Shown: piece by piece, positions 9,604 to 17,855 of the stretch
How the letters are laid out: the number at the start of each line of letters is the position of its first letter
Position numbering within the stretch: the stretch's first letter is position 1
NCBI RefSeq assembly: GCF_026015625.1
Contig: NZ_JAPDVG010000001.1
Coordinates: 3,338,501-3,402,500, forward strand
Direction: 5' to 3'
From: Segatella copri
Lineage (GTDB): Bacteria; Bacteroidota; Bacteroidia; Bacteroidales; Bacteroidaceae
Length of the DNA: 64,000 bases
Position numbers and translations under genes: made by a program
The notes under the pieces: model-generated
Seen by the model: the letters and a program-made list of their open reading frames with translations, nothing else
What the model was told of the DNA's origin: nothing
Databases searched by the model: none

Positions 9604-10128
9604 TTATTTGATAATGCGGTAGTAATCCTCTTTTCTTGGTTTTACGGTATGAGGATGCGCAGAAGCATAACCCAAGGCTAAGGCTCCTACTCCCATCAAA
9701 CCTTCTGGAAGATTCCAGTCCTTCATCAGCTTCTTGCCTTCTTCTGATGCAAACATGCCGTCTTCACGGTTAATCCAGCATGATGCAAGACCGATAGAGT
9801 GGGCAGCAAGCATCATATTTCCTAAGATAAGGCTGCCATCTTTCACACCGTTAACGTTGCTTTCTGGTGCCAGAACGATAACGATGGTTGGCGCTCCATA
9901 GTAAGGATCGCTTTCTACACCCATGATTTCTGCGTTCATCTTGCGAAGCTGGGCGCAAATCTCAGGATTCTGAACGGCAATGATGAAAGGCTCCTGGGTT
10001 CCATGACCTGTTGCTGCCCATGTGCCGGCTTCCAATACCGTCTTCAACTCTTCGTCGGTAATTTGATCTGCCTTGAAGCGACGAATACTTCTTCTCTCCT
10101 TAATGGCTTTCAAAACTTCATTTTCCAT
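9604..10128 (-). CDS. Nitroreductase family flavoprotein
   Basis: A small FMN-dependent oxidoreductase of 174 residues. The N-terminal RRSIRRFKADQITDEELKTVLEAG is the family signature that contacts the FMN phosphate. The middle stretch SLILGNMMLAAHSIGLASCWINR is the dimer-core helix, and GVGALALGYAS precedes the C-terminus. Such enzymes use NAD(P)H to reduce nitro compounds, quinones or flavins; the physiological substrate is unknown. The gene lies 53 bases after the aminotransferase gene on the same strand and shares its terminator, so the two are probably co-transcribed. Confidence 0.9.
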   Translation of the reverse strand: MENEVLKAIKERRSIRRFKADQITDEELKTVLEAGTWAATGHGTQEPFIIAVQNPEICAQLRKMNAEIMGVESDPYYGAPTIVIVLAPESNVNGVKDGSLILGNMMLAAHSIGLASCWINREDGMFASEEGKKLMKDWNLPEGLMGVGALALGYASAHPHTVKPRKEDYYRIIK

Positions 10129-10181
10129 CTTATCTTGTTTTAAACATTTTATTTAGAAATCTTTTCTCTTTCCTCGTTCTT

Positions 10182-11384
10182 TTATGCAGGGCATCCGCTT
10201 AAATCCTCTTCATCCATATACTGGCTGAGAACCCGAGCAATGCGGATCAGGCCCTGCATCAGGGTCTTGCGAGGACAGGCGATGTTGAGGCGCAGGTAGC
10301 CCTGACCAGCCTTTCTGCCATACATCGTACCACTGTTGACGAATACCTTGCCATCGTTCATCAGCTTTTCATAAGCCTCGTCGCTTGACAGTTCGAATGG
10401 CAGGATATCGAGCCATACCAGGTAGGTGCCTTCAAGGCGGGTAACGCGAACTTGTGGCAATTCGGTATTGAAGAATTCCTTTACTGCCTGATAGTTCTCG
10501 TAGAGATATTGGTTCAATTCATCTAACCATTCTTCTCCCTCATTGTAAGCTGCCTGGAGAGCGATAACGCCGAATGGGTTTACGTCACAAACCTCGTTGA
10601 TGTTGATGGCGCGGTTGATGCGGCGGCGCAATGTTGCATCCGGACAGATAATGTTGGCTATCTGAAGTCCTGCAATATTGAATGACTTTGATGGAGAATT
10701 CAATACTACGCAGTTGTCACGGCAAGCTTCGCTGATGCTGGCAAATGGAGTATACTGATAGCCTGGCATGATGAGCTCGCAATGAATTTCATCTGCGATG
10801 ACCTTTACCCCGTACTTGAGACAGATGTCGTTCATTCGCTCAAGTTCCTCTTTCTTCCACACTCTTCCGGCTGGATTGTGAGGATTGCAGAGGATGAAGG
10901 CTGTGGTCTTCTCATCGGCACATTTACGCTCGAAGTCTTCGAAATCTATCTCATAAGTGCAGTTGCCCACACGTTTCAGTTCGTTTTCTACTACTTCGCA
11001 GCCGCTGTTTGTAATGCAGGAGAAGAAGCAATTGTAGACAGGTGTCTGTACCAATACCTTTTCGCCAGGCATGCAGATGGCTTTCAGACAGCAAGAAATG
11101 GCTGGTACAACGCCTGAAGTATAGAGAATCCAGTCTTTCTCTATCTTCCACTGGTGGCGGCGGGAGAACCAGCTGATGATAGCCTCGTAATAAGAATCAG
11201 GTACGAGGGTATAGCCGAAGATGCCATGAGTTACACGCTTCTGCAGGGCTTCGATGATGCAGGGAGCTGTCTGGAAGTCCATATCTGCTACCCACATCGG
11301 AATAACGCCGTCTTCCTTCACCAAATCCCATTTGTATGAGTTGGTTCCACGACGTTCGATGATTTCATCAAAATTGTATTTCAT
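10182..11384 (-). CDS. PLP-dependent aminotransferase, MalY/PatB family (probable cystathionine beta-lyase)
   Basis: A fold-type I PLP enzyme of 400 residues. The N-terminus (RRGTNSYKWD, then IPMWVADMDF) is characteristic of MalY/PatB proteins. CNPHNPAGRVW is at 166-176, the PLP-contacting Asp is D198, and the Schiff-base lysine is K233 in SPSKSFNIAG. Family members cleave cystathionine or other C-S bonds and release homocysteine, pyruvate and ammonia. The E. coli relative also represses maltose genes, which should not be assumed here. It lies between the DUF3737 gene and the nitroreductase gene on the same strand, with a 100-bp structured repeat just upstream. Confidence 0.9.
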   Translation of the reverse strand: MKYNFDEIIERRGTNSYKWDLVKEDGVIPMWVADMDFQTAPCIIEALQKRVTHGIFGYTLVPDSYYEAIISWFSRRHQWKIEKDWILYTSGVVPAISCCLKAICMPGEKVLVQTPVYNCFFSCITNSGCEVVENELKRVGNCTYEIDFEDFERKCADEKTTAFILCNPHNPAGRVWKKEELERMNDICLKYGVKVIADEIHCELIMPGYQYTPFASISEACRDNCVVLNSPSKSFNIAGLQIANIICPDATLRRRINRAININEVCDVNPFGVIALQAAYNEGEEWLDELNQYLYENYQAVKEFFNTELPQVRVTRLEGTYLVWLDILPFELSSDEAYEKLMNDGKVFVNSGTMYGRKAGQGYLRLNIACPRKTLMQGLIRIARVLSQYMDEEDLSGCPA

Positions 11385-11446
11385 ATTTGTTTTCTATCTA
11401 TGTTGTTTCTTCTATCTATATAGGATAATTCTCTTTTCCTCCTAAT

Positions 11447-11546
11447 TGAAATCTTCGTTCATAGACTTTGAATCTCCGTTCAAAGACATTGAACGTACAT
11501 TCAAAGCTTTTGAACGGCCGTTCAATGTCTATGAACGGAGATTTCA
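11447..11546. repeat. 100-bp modular palindromic element, copy 1
   Basis: The ends TGAAATCT and AGATTTCA form an inverted repeat. Between them are four contiguous 21-nt modules (11456-11476, 11477-11497, 11498-11518, 11519-11539), each with TTCA-N7-TGAA at the same offset. Predicted pairing: the outer stem CGTTCATAGAC with GTCTATGAACG, a hairpin TTTGAA/TTCAAA between modules 1 and 2, a stem ATTGAACG/CGTTCAAT between modules 2 and 4, and a hairpin within module 3 (TTCAAA-GCT-TTTGAA). It sits between two minus-strand genes. The second copy is at 53748-53847. Confidence 0.85.
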
Positions 11547-11625
11547 GTTAAGTGTAAGAATAATTAGTTATGGGAACAATAAGTAATTTACTTGATTGTT
11601 GTCATTTCTGTAATTACCTCTTAAA

Positions 11626-12480
11626 CTATTTCGATTTATCTGTGATTTCACATGCACCCTTTGGCGCTTTGGCAAACTCAGTATATGTTACGCTTCCCAC
11701 TTCGTCTGCCTCGATTCTTCCGGAGATAGGGTTCTTGATATTGGTGATGCTTCCCTTGATCTGTGCATCGATGTTGGTGCAATCCTCGAAGGCACGGTCG
11801 CATTCCTTATCAAAGGTGCAATCTTCCAGAGTTACATGGTCCATGTAGCAGAGAGGCTGCTCGCCGCTGATGTGGCAACGTACGAACTTGATGTTCTTGC
11901 TGTGCCAGGCCAGATACTCACCATTCAGTTCCGAATCATAGACGGTTACATTCTCGCATTCCCAGAAACTGTCCTTGGTTGTAATCTTTGCGTTGTGAAT
12001 CTCCACATTTCTGCAGTATTGGAATACATATTTAGAGTCGCTCTCAAGTCCGTCTACATAGATATTCTTGGAGAACATGAATGGATAAGTTCCATCGTGG
12101 AGTTTTACGTTCTTCAGTTTCAAGCCATCTACCTTCCAGAAAGTCTCATCAGCATCTGTGATGTTTACGTTCTCCAAATCCAGATTCTTCATTTCGCGGA
12201 AGAACTTAGGTCCATCGATGGTGCAGTCTTTCATCACCATATTATCACTATACCAGATGGCCGAACGGCTTTCTGGGGCGAAGTAGCAGTCTGTGATAAG
12301 GGAACCGTCCACATGCCACCAAGGGTATTTGCCATAAAACTTGGAATGGTGGCATTCTATGTTTTGGCAGCACTTGATGCCCGATTCGCCATCTGTAATC
12401 GTAATATCTTCTAAACGTACATCGTGAGCACCGAAAAGAGGGCGCTCGCCCCCGAATGATTTGTTCTTTATCAATTCCAT
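11626..12480 (-). CDS. DUF3737 family protein (predicted right-handed beta-helix)
   Basis: A 284-residue protein of a family with no established function. It is built of repeated short strands (LEDITI, LENVNI, LKNVKL, VEIHNAKI, VTVYDSEL, IKFVRCHI, VTLEDCTF) about 20 residues apart, the pattern of a pectate-lyase-like beta-solenoid. Many aromatics and cysteines line the turns. There is no signal peptide, so it should be cytoplasmic. The start MELIKNKSFGGERPLF is the usual family N-terminus. A TAATTTTG box lies 40 bases upstream. Enzymatic activity cannot be assigned. Confidence 0.85.
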   Translation of the reverse strand: MELIKNKSFGGERPLFGAHDVRLEDITITDGESGIKCCQNIECHHSKFYGKYPWWHVDGSLITDCYFAPESRSAIWYSDNMVMKDCTIDGPKFFREMKNLDLENVNITDADETFWKVDGLKLKNVKLHDGTYPFMFSKNIYVDGLESDSKYVFQYCRNVEIHNAKITTKDSFWECENVTVYDSELNGEYLAWHSKNIKFVRCHISGEQPLCYMDHVTLEDCTFDKECDRAFEDCTNIDAQIKGSITNIKNPISGRIEADEVGSVTYTEFAKAPKGACEITDKSK

Positions 12481-12519
12481 AATTTTCTATTATCCTTTTT
12501 TATTTGTTATTTCTGTGTG

Positions 12520-12527
12520 CAAAATTA
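12520..12527 (-). promoter_or_regulatory. Promoter -7 box of the DUF3737 gene
   Basis: Minus-strand TAATTTTG, a TAnnTTTG match with a TTG about 20 bases further upstream, 40 bases before the start codon. It may drive the DUF3737, aminotransferase and nitroreductase genes together. Confidence 0.65.
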
Positions 12528-12624
12528 CAAAAATAATGCCAAATTCGTATAACCTGATTTACAGAAAAATGTAACGATATGGCGTATTTGGGGATAAATG
12601 GTCGCTATAGGGGAAAAATAAATG

Positions 12625-12664
12625 AAAAAAGGCTGAATCATGAAGCATTTTCACGATTCAGCCC
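12625..12664 (-). terminator. mdh terminator
   Basis: GGCTGAATC pairs with GATTCAGCC, with an inner TGAA/TTCA pair. On the minus strand the stem is followed by six T. It lies 37 bases after the mdh stop. Confidence 0.85.
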
Positions 12665-12700
12665 TTATCGAGTTAACTTCTAAAAATCCGAAGCGGAGAA

Positions 12701-13693
12701 TTACAAGTTAGGGTTCATCTCTTTCCACTCAGCTACTGGAGGAACGATGCCGAGCTCTACGATCTCATCGCGCATCTTGCAAAGGTGCTCGTAAGATTTA
12801 GCGAGGCTAGCGAGCTCTTCCTCAGTACCTGTAGGCTCTGTGAAGTGAACACCAGTCTTGTCGATAGTAGTAGGCATAGCCATCATTACGTTCTTGAAAC
12901 CGCACTTGTCGCAGTTTACATAGCAACCTGCTGGCAATGTGAACTTCTCGCCACCCATAGCAGCCTCGATCATCTTAACTGCATTGTAAGCTGGGCTCTG
13001 GAATGAAGAACGGCCACGGAGCTTGATGATGTTAGAACCACCCTGTACTGTGTGGTGCTTGATCTCTTCCCAACGCTCGTCAGAAAGACCCATCTCTGCC
13101 AATGGCTTGCCGTCAACCTTAACCTGAGAAGCAAATACAGCCATCTGCTCGCCGTGACCACCATAAGTGTGAGCGCCAGTAACCTTATCCTGCTGTACAC
13201 CGAACTCGAGGGCCAAAGCCTGCTGCAGACGAGTAGAATCGAGAGCTGCGAGTGATGTCAACTGGTTTGGCTTCAAACCTGAGTGGATAAGTGCAGTAAG
13301 AGCTGTAACGTCAGCTGGGTTGAAGATAACAACTACGTGCTCAACCTCTGGGCAGTACTTCTTGATGTTGTCACCAAATTCAGCAGCAATCTTGCAGTTG
13401 CCCTTAAGAAGATCCTCACGAGTCATACCCTCCTTACGAGGAGCACCACCAGAAGAAATAATATATTTAGCACCAGTGAAAGCCTCCTCTGGGTTAACAG
13501 TATAAGTTACGTTAACACCTGGGAATGCGCACTGCTGAATCTCATCGAAAACACCATGTACACCTGGCTCGAAGATATCATAAAGACAGATGTTTGGAGT
13601 AAGACCGAGCATCAAAGCGCTCTGTACCATGTTAGAACCGATCATACCGCCTGCACCGACGATAACGAGTTTGTCATTTGTTAAAAAATTCAT
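12701..13693 (-). CDS. mdh: Malate dehydrogenase
   Basis: An NAD-dependent enzyme interconverting malate and oxaloacetate; in anaerobic Bacteroidales it runs mainly in the reductive branch towards succinate. The 330-residue protein has the Rossmann loop GAGGMIGS at 13-20. Substrate arginines are R86 and R92 (GGAPRKEGMTRED), D152 and R155 lie in LDSTR, and the catalytic H180 is in GAHTYGGHGEQ. This subfamily is longer and more lactate-dehydrogenase-like than the E. coli enzyme. Start ATG 13693 has a leader of about 95 nt from a TAATTTTG promoter. Divergent from the aminopeptidase gene. Confidence 0.95.
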   Translation of the reverse strand: MNFLTNDKLVIVGAGGMIGSNMVQSALMLGLTPNICLYDIFEPGVHGVFDEIQQCAFPGVNVTYTVNPEEAFTGAKYIISSGGAPRKEGMTREDLLKGNCKIAAEFGDNIKKYCPEVEHVVVIFNPADVTALTALIHSGLKPNQLTSLAALDSTRLQQALALEFGVQQDKVTGAHTYGGHGEQMAVFASQVKVDGKPLAEMGLSDERWEEIKHHTVQGGSNIIKLRGRSSFQSPAYNAVKMIEAAMGGEKFTLPAGCYVNCDKCGFKNVMMAMPTTIDKTGVHFTEPTGTEEELASLAKSYEHLCKMRDEIVELGIVPPVAEWKEMNPNL

Positions 13694-13796
13694 AACTACA
13701 ATTCTTATTTAAATGTTTATAATCTTTTTCTCTGAAAAATAGCGGAATGTATCTGGAATAAAGTTTGTAAAACTCCTTCTTTTTACTTTCCGACCG

Positions 13797-13804
13797 CAAA
13801 ATTA
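13797..13804 (-). promoter_or_regulatory. mdh promoter -7 box
   Basis: Minus-strand TAATTTTG, about 104 bases before the mdh start. It implies a long AT-rich 5' leader. Confidence 0.6.
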
Positions 13805-13844
13805 ATAAAAAGTAATGTAAATCGTGCATATTTTTGCGCTTAAA

Positions 13845-13876
13845 TTTGTTGTTAATTCTTAAAAATGTTATCTTTG
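13845..13876 (+). promoter_or_regulatory. Aminopeptidase P promoter (-33 TTTG, -7 TATCTTTG)
   Basis: TTTG at 13845-13848 and TATCTTTG at 13869-13876 are 20 bases apart, the standard Bacteroidota spacing, giving a leader of about 55 nt. Confidence 0.8.
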
Positions 13877-13939
13877 TAATCTCTAATTAGCAAAATGCAT
13901 TATTTTGAGTTAAGTTAAACATTAAATTGCATAACAATT

Positions 13940-15727
13940 ATGAATGAAATCGAATTACGTTTAGCTAGATTGAGGGAGTTGATGAAGCGTGAACATCTTT
14001 CTGCTTTCATCTTCCCTAGTACAGATGCTCATCAGAGCGAGTATGTTGCCGACCATTGGCGAGGAAGAGAGTGGATCTCTGGTTTTAACGGGTCGGCTGG
14101 TACTGCTGTCGTTACAATGAAATCGGCAGCTTTATGGACTGATTCCCGCTACTTCCTGGCTGCAGAAGAACAGTTGGAAGGTACTGAATATCAGCTGATG
14201 AGGCTGAAAATGGAAGGCACGCCTACTATCGCAGAATGGTTGGGAAAAGAATTGCAGAATGTACAATCTCCTGAGGTTGGACTTGATGGCATGGTCAACT
14301 CTTATAATTATGTTAAAGATTTAAGCTATTCTCTCCGTAAACTCGGTGGAATTACGCTTAGAACTAATTTGGACCCTTTGGAACAGATTTGGGAGAATCG
14401 TCCTTCGCTTCCTGCAAATCCTGTAGAAATTCAACCATTGGAATATGCTGGAGAGACGCTAGCCTCTAAAGTGGCCCGTATCCGTAAGTCTTTGAGAGAA
14501 CTTCATGCAGATGGTATGCTCGTTTCTGCTTTGGATGATATTGCTTGGACATTGAATCTTCGTGGTACGGATGTTCATTGCAATCCTGTATTTGTAAGTT
14601 ATTTGTTGATTGAGAGCGATAAAGTTTCTCTTTTCGTGGATGATAATAAATTATCTCCTGAAGTAAAACAGTATCTTCAAGACAATCAGGTTTCTCTCTA
14701 TAAATATAATAAGGTGGAAAAATGCCTTGAATCATATTCGGAATATAATATCCTGTTAGATGGAAATGAAACGAGCTATTATCTGTGGAAAGCTGTAAAA
14801 TGCCAGGAAATTGTTGCTGCAGGTTCTCCTATTCCGGCTATGAAGGCTGTGAAAAATAAAGCAGAAATAGAGGGCTACCGTAGTGCGATGCTTAAAGATG
14901 GTGTTGCTATGGTTAAGTTCCTGAAGTGGCTGAAACCTGCTGTTGAGGCTGGCGGACAAACAGAAATTTCCATTGATGAGAAATTGACGTCGCTACGTGC
15001 CGAACAGAAACTGTTCAGAGATATTTCTTTTGATACGATTGCCGGCTATGCGCAGCATGGAGCAATTGTTCATTATGAGGCAACTCCTGAAACAGATGGC
15101 GTTCTGAAACCGGAAGGCTTGATCCTGATAGACTCTGGGGCTCAATACCAGGATGGTACTACTGATATTACCCGTACCATTGCTTTGGGACCTGTATCTG
15201 AAGAGATGAAGCATGTTTATACCTTGGTTCTGAAAGCGCATATTCAGTTGGAATTGGTTAAATTCCCCGATGGGGCATCAGGAACACAGTTGGATGCTGT
15301 AGGAAGAGAGTGTATGTGGCGTGAAGGATATAATTTCTTGCATGGTACAGGCCATGGAGTAGGTTCGTATCTCTGTGTGCACGAAGGCCCTCATCAAATA
15401 AGAATGGAGTGGATGCCTACACCTTTGAGAGCTGGAATGACCTTGACGGATGAGCCTGGTTTGTATCTGACAGGTAAGTTCGGCGTAAGAATAGAAAATA
15501 CGGTGCTGATTTCAGACTACATGTCTACTGAGTTCGGTAAATTCCTGCAGATAGAGCCTCTTACTCTTTGTCCTATAGATACCACTCCTATAGATGTTGA
15601 TATGTTGTTGCCTGAAGAGATTGACTGGCTCAATGCTTATCATCATTCTGTTTATGAAAAATTGTCTCCTTTCCTTGATGAAGAGGAGAAAATATGGCTT
15701 GAAAATGCTACAAAACCCATAAAATGA
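13940..15727 (+). CDS. Xaa-Pro aminopeptidase (M24B family)
   Basis: A cytosolic metallopeptidase that removes an N-terminal residue before proline. The 595-residue protein has two creatinase-like N-terminal domains (about 1-300) and a pita-bread catalytic domain (about 305-540). The five metal ligands are D398, D409, H472, E505 and E519, in LIDSG, TTDITRT, HGTGHGVG, TDEPGLY and RIENT. The length and the C-terminal peptidase_M24_C segment match the eukaryote-like long aminopeptidase P class common in Bacteroidota. No signal peptide. The next gene, rpsU, has its own promoter. Confidence 0.95.
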   Translation: MNEIELRLARLRELMKREHLSAFIFPSTDAHQSEYVADHWRGREWISGFNGSAGTAVVTMKSAALWTDSRYFLAAEEQLEGTEYQLMRLKMEGTPTIAEWLGKELQNVQSPEVGLDGMVNSYNYVKDLSYSLRKLGGITLRTNLDPLEQIWENRPSLPANPVEIQPLEYAGETLASKVARIRKSLRELHADGMLVSALDDIAWTLNLRGTDVHCNPVFVSYLLIESDKVSLFVDDNKLSPEVKQYLQDNQVSLYKYNKVEKCLESYSEYNILLDGNETSYYLWKAVKCQEIVAAGSPIPAMKAVKNKAEIEGYRSAMLKDGVAMVKFLKWLKPAVEAGGQTEISIDEKLTSLRAEQKLFRDISFDTIAGYAQHGAIVHYEATPETDGVLKPEGLILIDSGAQYQDGTTDITRTIALGPVSEEMKHVYTLVLKAHIQLELVKFPDGASGTQLDAVGRECMWREGYNFLHGTGHGVGSYLCVHEGPHQIRMEWMPTPLRAGMTLTDEPGLYLTGKFGVRIENTVLISDYMSTEFGKFLQIEPLTLCPIDTTPIDVDMLLPEEIDWLNAYHHSVYEKLSPFLDEEEKIWLENATKPIK

Positions 15728-15757
15728 ACATTTTAGAGTAAAAAGTTGAAGAAAAAC

Positions 15758-15788
15758 TTGGTAGTTTGATAAAATAGATGTAATTTTG
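15758..15788 (+). promoter_or_regulatory. rpsU promoter
   Basis: TTG at 15758-15760 and TAATTTTG at 15781-15788 are 20 bases apart. The sequence around -33 reads TTGGTAGTTT, a block also seen in front of the recombinase and, in near form, rpsL. Confidence 0.8.
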
Positions 15789-15863
15789 CACCCGCAAATT
15801 GTGGCATTGCCATATTTCGCATTGAATAACATAAGTTTAACATAATAAATTAAAAGCAAAAAA

Positions 15864-16055
15864 ATGATTATTGTACCAGTTAAAGACGGTGAGAACATCG
15901 AGAGAGCTCTCAAGAAGTTTAAGAGAAAATTCGAAAAGACAGGTGTTGTTAAGGAGCTTCGTGCTCGTCAGCAGTATGACAAGCCTTCTGTTTTGAAGCG
16001 TCTCAAGATGGAACACGCCATCTACGTACAGCAGTTGCGTGCAAACGAGGAATAA
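15864..16055 (+). CDS. rpsU: 30S ribosomal protein S21
   Basis: A 63-residue basic protein of the small-subunit platform next to the 3' end of 16S rRNA. MIIVPVKDGENIERALKKFKRKFEKTG is the family N-terminus. In Flavobacterium S21 helps hide the anti-Shine-Dalgarno sequence, which explains why this phylum rarely uses such sites. The bases before this start (AAAAGCAAAAAA) carry no GGAGG, so the SD-based autoregulation described for some relatives is not evident here. Own promoter; the recombinase gene follows after 80 bases. Confidence 0.96.
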   Translation: MIIVPVKDGENIERALKKFKRKFEKTGVVKELRARQQYDKPSVLKRLKMEHAIYVQQLRANEE

Positions 16056-16076
16056 AAGTAAAAAATCCTCAAAAAA

Positions 16077-16108
16077 TTTGGTAGTTTAAAATAATTTTCG
16101 TAACTTCG
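16077..16108 (+). promoter_or_regulatory. Promoter of the tyrosine recombinase gene
   Basis: TTTG at 16077-16080 and TAACTTCG at 16101-16108 (one mismatch to TAnnTTTG) are 20 bases apart. The TTTGGTAGTTT block resembles that of rpsU. Confidence 0.6.
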
Positions 16109-16135
16109 TTGCCGAAATGAAAAAGGTACGACGTT

Positions 16136-17020
16136 ATGTTGAGTATAGATAAGTTCTTGGAATATTTGCGCTCTGAACTGAACAGGTCGCAGAGGACGGT
16201 AGAAAACTATCGCGAAGATTTGAAACTCTTTGAGCAGTATGCTAGGAACTTGTCTGAATCCTTCACTTGGGAATCTGTTGATTCTGATATGATTCGCAAC
16301 TGGATGGAGCATATGATAGATGCAGGAAATAAGGCAACCTCGGTTAATCGCCGGTTGAGTGCTTTGAAAATGTTCTATCGGTTTGCTTTAGTCAGACATT
16401 ATGTGGAGTCGGATCCCGCTCATAGCCTCAAAGGACCTAAGGAAAGTAGACCGCTACCTCAATTCTTGAAAGAAAATGAGATGGATGAGTTGCTTGACAG
16501 GAAAATGTGGGGCGATGATTATAATAATGTACGCGCACGTACTATTATAATATTGTTCTATGAGACGGGGATGCGATTGTCAGAGTTGATAGGACTTGAT
16601 GTTGACGATGTGAACTTTATCAAAAAAGAGATAAAGATTACGGGTAAGGGAAACAAACAACGTATAGTTCCTTTTGGTGACGAGCTTAAAAATGCTCTTT
16701 CAGAATATTTGGCTCTAAGAGCACAAAGGGTGATGGCTAAGTCTGGAGCTCTTTTGCTTGCGGATAAGGGCGGACGGATGAGTCCGGCTCAAGTCAGAGA
16801 AATCGTGAAGGAGAACCTCGCAAGGGTTTGCTCGTTGAAAAAGAAAAGTCCGCACGTGTTGAGGCATACGTTTGCTACTGCAATGTTGAATCATGGTGCA
16901 GGAATTGAAAGTTTGAAAAGACTGTTAGGACATGCGAAACTCTCGACGACCGAGATTTATACGCATACAACGTTTGAACAGTTGAAACGAGTTTATATTG
17001 AAGCCCATCCTCGGGCGTAA
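16136..17020 (+). CDS. Tyrosine recombinase, XerC/XerD type
   Basis: A site-specific recombinase of 294 residues, the size of the chromosome-dimer resolvases XerC and XerD. The N-terminal SAM-like core-binding domain is at about 1-90 and the catalytic domain at about 108-290. The active-site set is complete: R147 (ETGMRLSEL), K171, H240 and R243 (HVLRHTFAT), H266 (LLGHAKLSTTEIYTH) and nucleophile Y275. Its place in a housekeeping region between rpsU and hpf, with no phage or transposon genes nearby, supports a housekeeping Xer role over an integrase. Which Xer partner it is cannot be settled. Confidence 0.92.
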   Translation: MLSIDKFLEYLRSELNRSQRTVENYREDLKLFEQYARNLSESFTWESVDSDMIRNWMEHMIDAGNKATSVNRRLSALKMFYRFALVRHYVESDPAHSLKGPKESRPLPQFLKENEMDELLDRKMWGDDYNNVRARTIIILFYETGMRLSELIGLDVDDVNFIKKEIKITGKGNKQRIVPFGDELKNALSEYLALRAQRVMAKSGALLLADKGGRMSPAQVREIVKENLARVCSLKKKSPHVLRHTFATAMLNHGAGIESLKRLLGHAKLSTTEIYTHTTFEQLKRVYIEAHPRA

Positions 17021-17035
17021 CCTTTTAAAAAAAAT

Positions 17036-17040
17036 GGAGG
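17036..17040 (+). promoter_or_regulatory. Shine-Dalgarno site of hpf
   Basis: GGAGG ends 5 bases before ATG 17046, unusual in this phylum. It selects 17046 over the in-frame ATG at 17034, which overlaps the site. Confidence 0.7.
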
Positions 17041-17045
17041 TAACT

Positions 17046-17345
17046 ATGGAAATTAAGATTCAGTCGATTCACTTCGACGCTACCGAGAAGTTACAGGCGT
17101 TTATCGAAAAGAAAGTCGCCAAGTTAGAAAAAACTTTTGAAGACATACAGAAAGTAGAGGTGCAATTAAAGGTCGTGAAGCCTGCTACTGCCTTGAATAA
17201 GGAAGTTCATCTGGAAGTTGCTGTCCCTGGAACCAAGTTGTTCGTAGAAAAGACATGTGACACTTTTGAGGAAGGAATTGACCAGGCAGTGGACTCAATG
17301 AAGGTTCAATTGACCAAATTTAAAGAAAAATCAAGGAATCGATAA
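17046..17345 (+). CDS. hpf: Ribosome hibernation-promoting factor (short HPF/YfiA family)
   Basis: A 99-residue protein that binds the 30S decoding channel and keeps ribosomes idle in stationary phase. MEIKIQSIHFDATEKLQAFIEKKVAKLEK is the family N-terminus with beta-alpha-beta-beta-beta-alpha topology. It lacks the C-terminal dimerisation domain of long HPF. Its strong GGAGG site could allow preferential translation when S21 is low, which is inference. It lies 25 bases after the recombinase gene and may be co-transcribed with it; the tRNA/tuf promoter follows. Confidence 0.93.
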   Translation: MEIKIQSIHFDATEKLQAFIEKKVAKLEKTFEDIQKVEVQLKVVKPATALNKEVHLEVAVPGTKLFVEKTCDTFEEGIDQAVDSMKVQLTKFKEKSRNR

Positions 17346-17362
17346 AAAAAACTCGAAAAAAT

Positions 17363-17393
17363 TTTGTTGATTCAAAAAATAGTTGTATCTTTG
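17363..17393 (+). promoter_or_regulatory. Promoter of the tRNA-tuf operon
   Basis: TTTG at 17363-17366 and TATCTTTG at 17386-17393 are 19 bases apart. The spacer contains TTCAAAAAATAGTTGTA (17371-17387), identical to the block in front of rpsM. Confidence 0.85.
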
Positions 17394-17444
17394 CAGCCGT
17401 TTTCCGATAGATGGAAATTTAGCCGTATTGCGGCTGTAAAGATT

Positions 17445-17518
17445 GCCTCTTTAGCTCAGTTGGCCAGAGCACGTGATTTGTAATCTCGGGGTCGTTGGTT
17501 CGAATCCGACAAGAGGCT
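17445..17518 (+). tRNA. tRNA-Thr (anticodon TGT)
   Basis: Acceptor GCCTCTT pairs with AAGAGGC, discriminator T. The D-arm has GCTC/GAGC and the T-loop is TTCGAAT. The anticodon loop TTTGTAA gives TGT. The anticodon stem has one T-T mismatch. First of four tRNAs upstream of tuf. Confidence 0.93.
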
Positions 17519-17533
17519 CAGAAAAAGAAAATT

Positions 17534-17615
17534 GGGTAGTTACCAGAGTGGCCAAATGGGGCAGACTGTAAATCTGCTGGCTATGCCTTCGGTGGTTCGA
17601 ATCCATCACTACCCA
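17534..17615 (+). tRNA. tRNA-Tyr (anticodon GTA)
   Basis: Acceptor GGGTAGT pairs with ACTACCC, discriminator A. The anticodon arm is GCAGA-CTGTAAA-TCTGC and a long variable arm makes it class II. T-loop TTCGAAT. Confidence 0.96.
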
Positions 17616-17628
17616 CTTTCTTTGATAA

Positions 17629-17701
17629 GCGGAAATAGCTCAGTTGATAGAGCACTAGCCTTCCAAGCTGGGGGTCGCGGGTTTGAGCCCCGTTTTCCGC
17701 T
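17629..17701 (+). tRNA. tRNA-Gly (anticodon TCC)
   Basis: Acceptor GCGGAAA pairs with TTTCCGC, discriminator T. The anticodon loop CTTCCAA gives TCC; the T-arm is GCGGG-TTTGAGC-CCCGT. Confidence 0.95.
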
Positions 17702-17715
17702 CAATTTATTAACTT

Positions 17716-17787
<72 letters not shown>

Positions 17788-17855
17788 CTATCGTTCTAGA
17801 TGCTTAGGATGGTAGAGGAACAGATTATTCATTTATATAAATAAAAAGAAAAGCT

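Noticed and set aside
11447..11546. CRISPR array at the 21-nt repeats (both copies)
   Set aside because: Modules are contiguous with no spacers, only four units, no leader and no cas genes in the window.
16136..17020. Integrase of a mobile element
   Set aside because: Length and setting among rpsU, hpf and tRNAs fit a housekeeping Xer recombinase; no att-like direct repeats flanking the tRNAs or element genes were seen.
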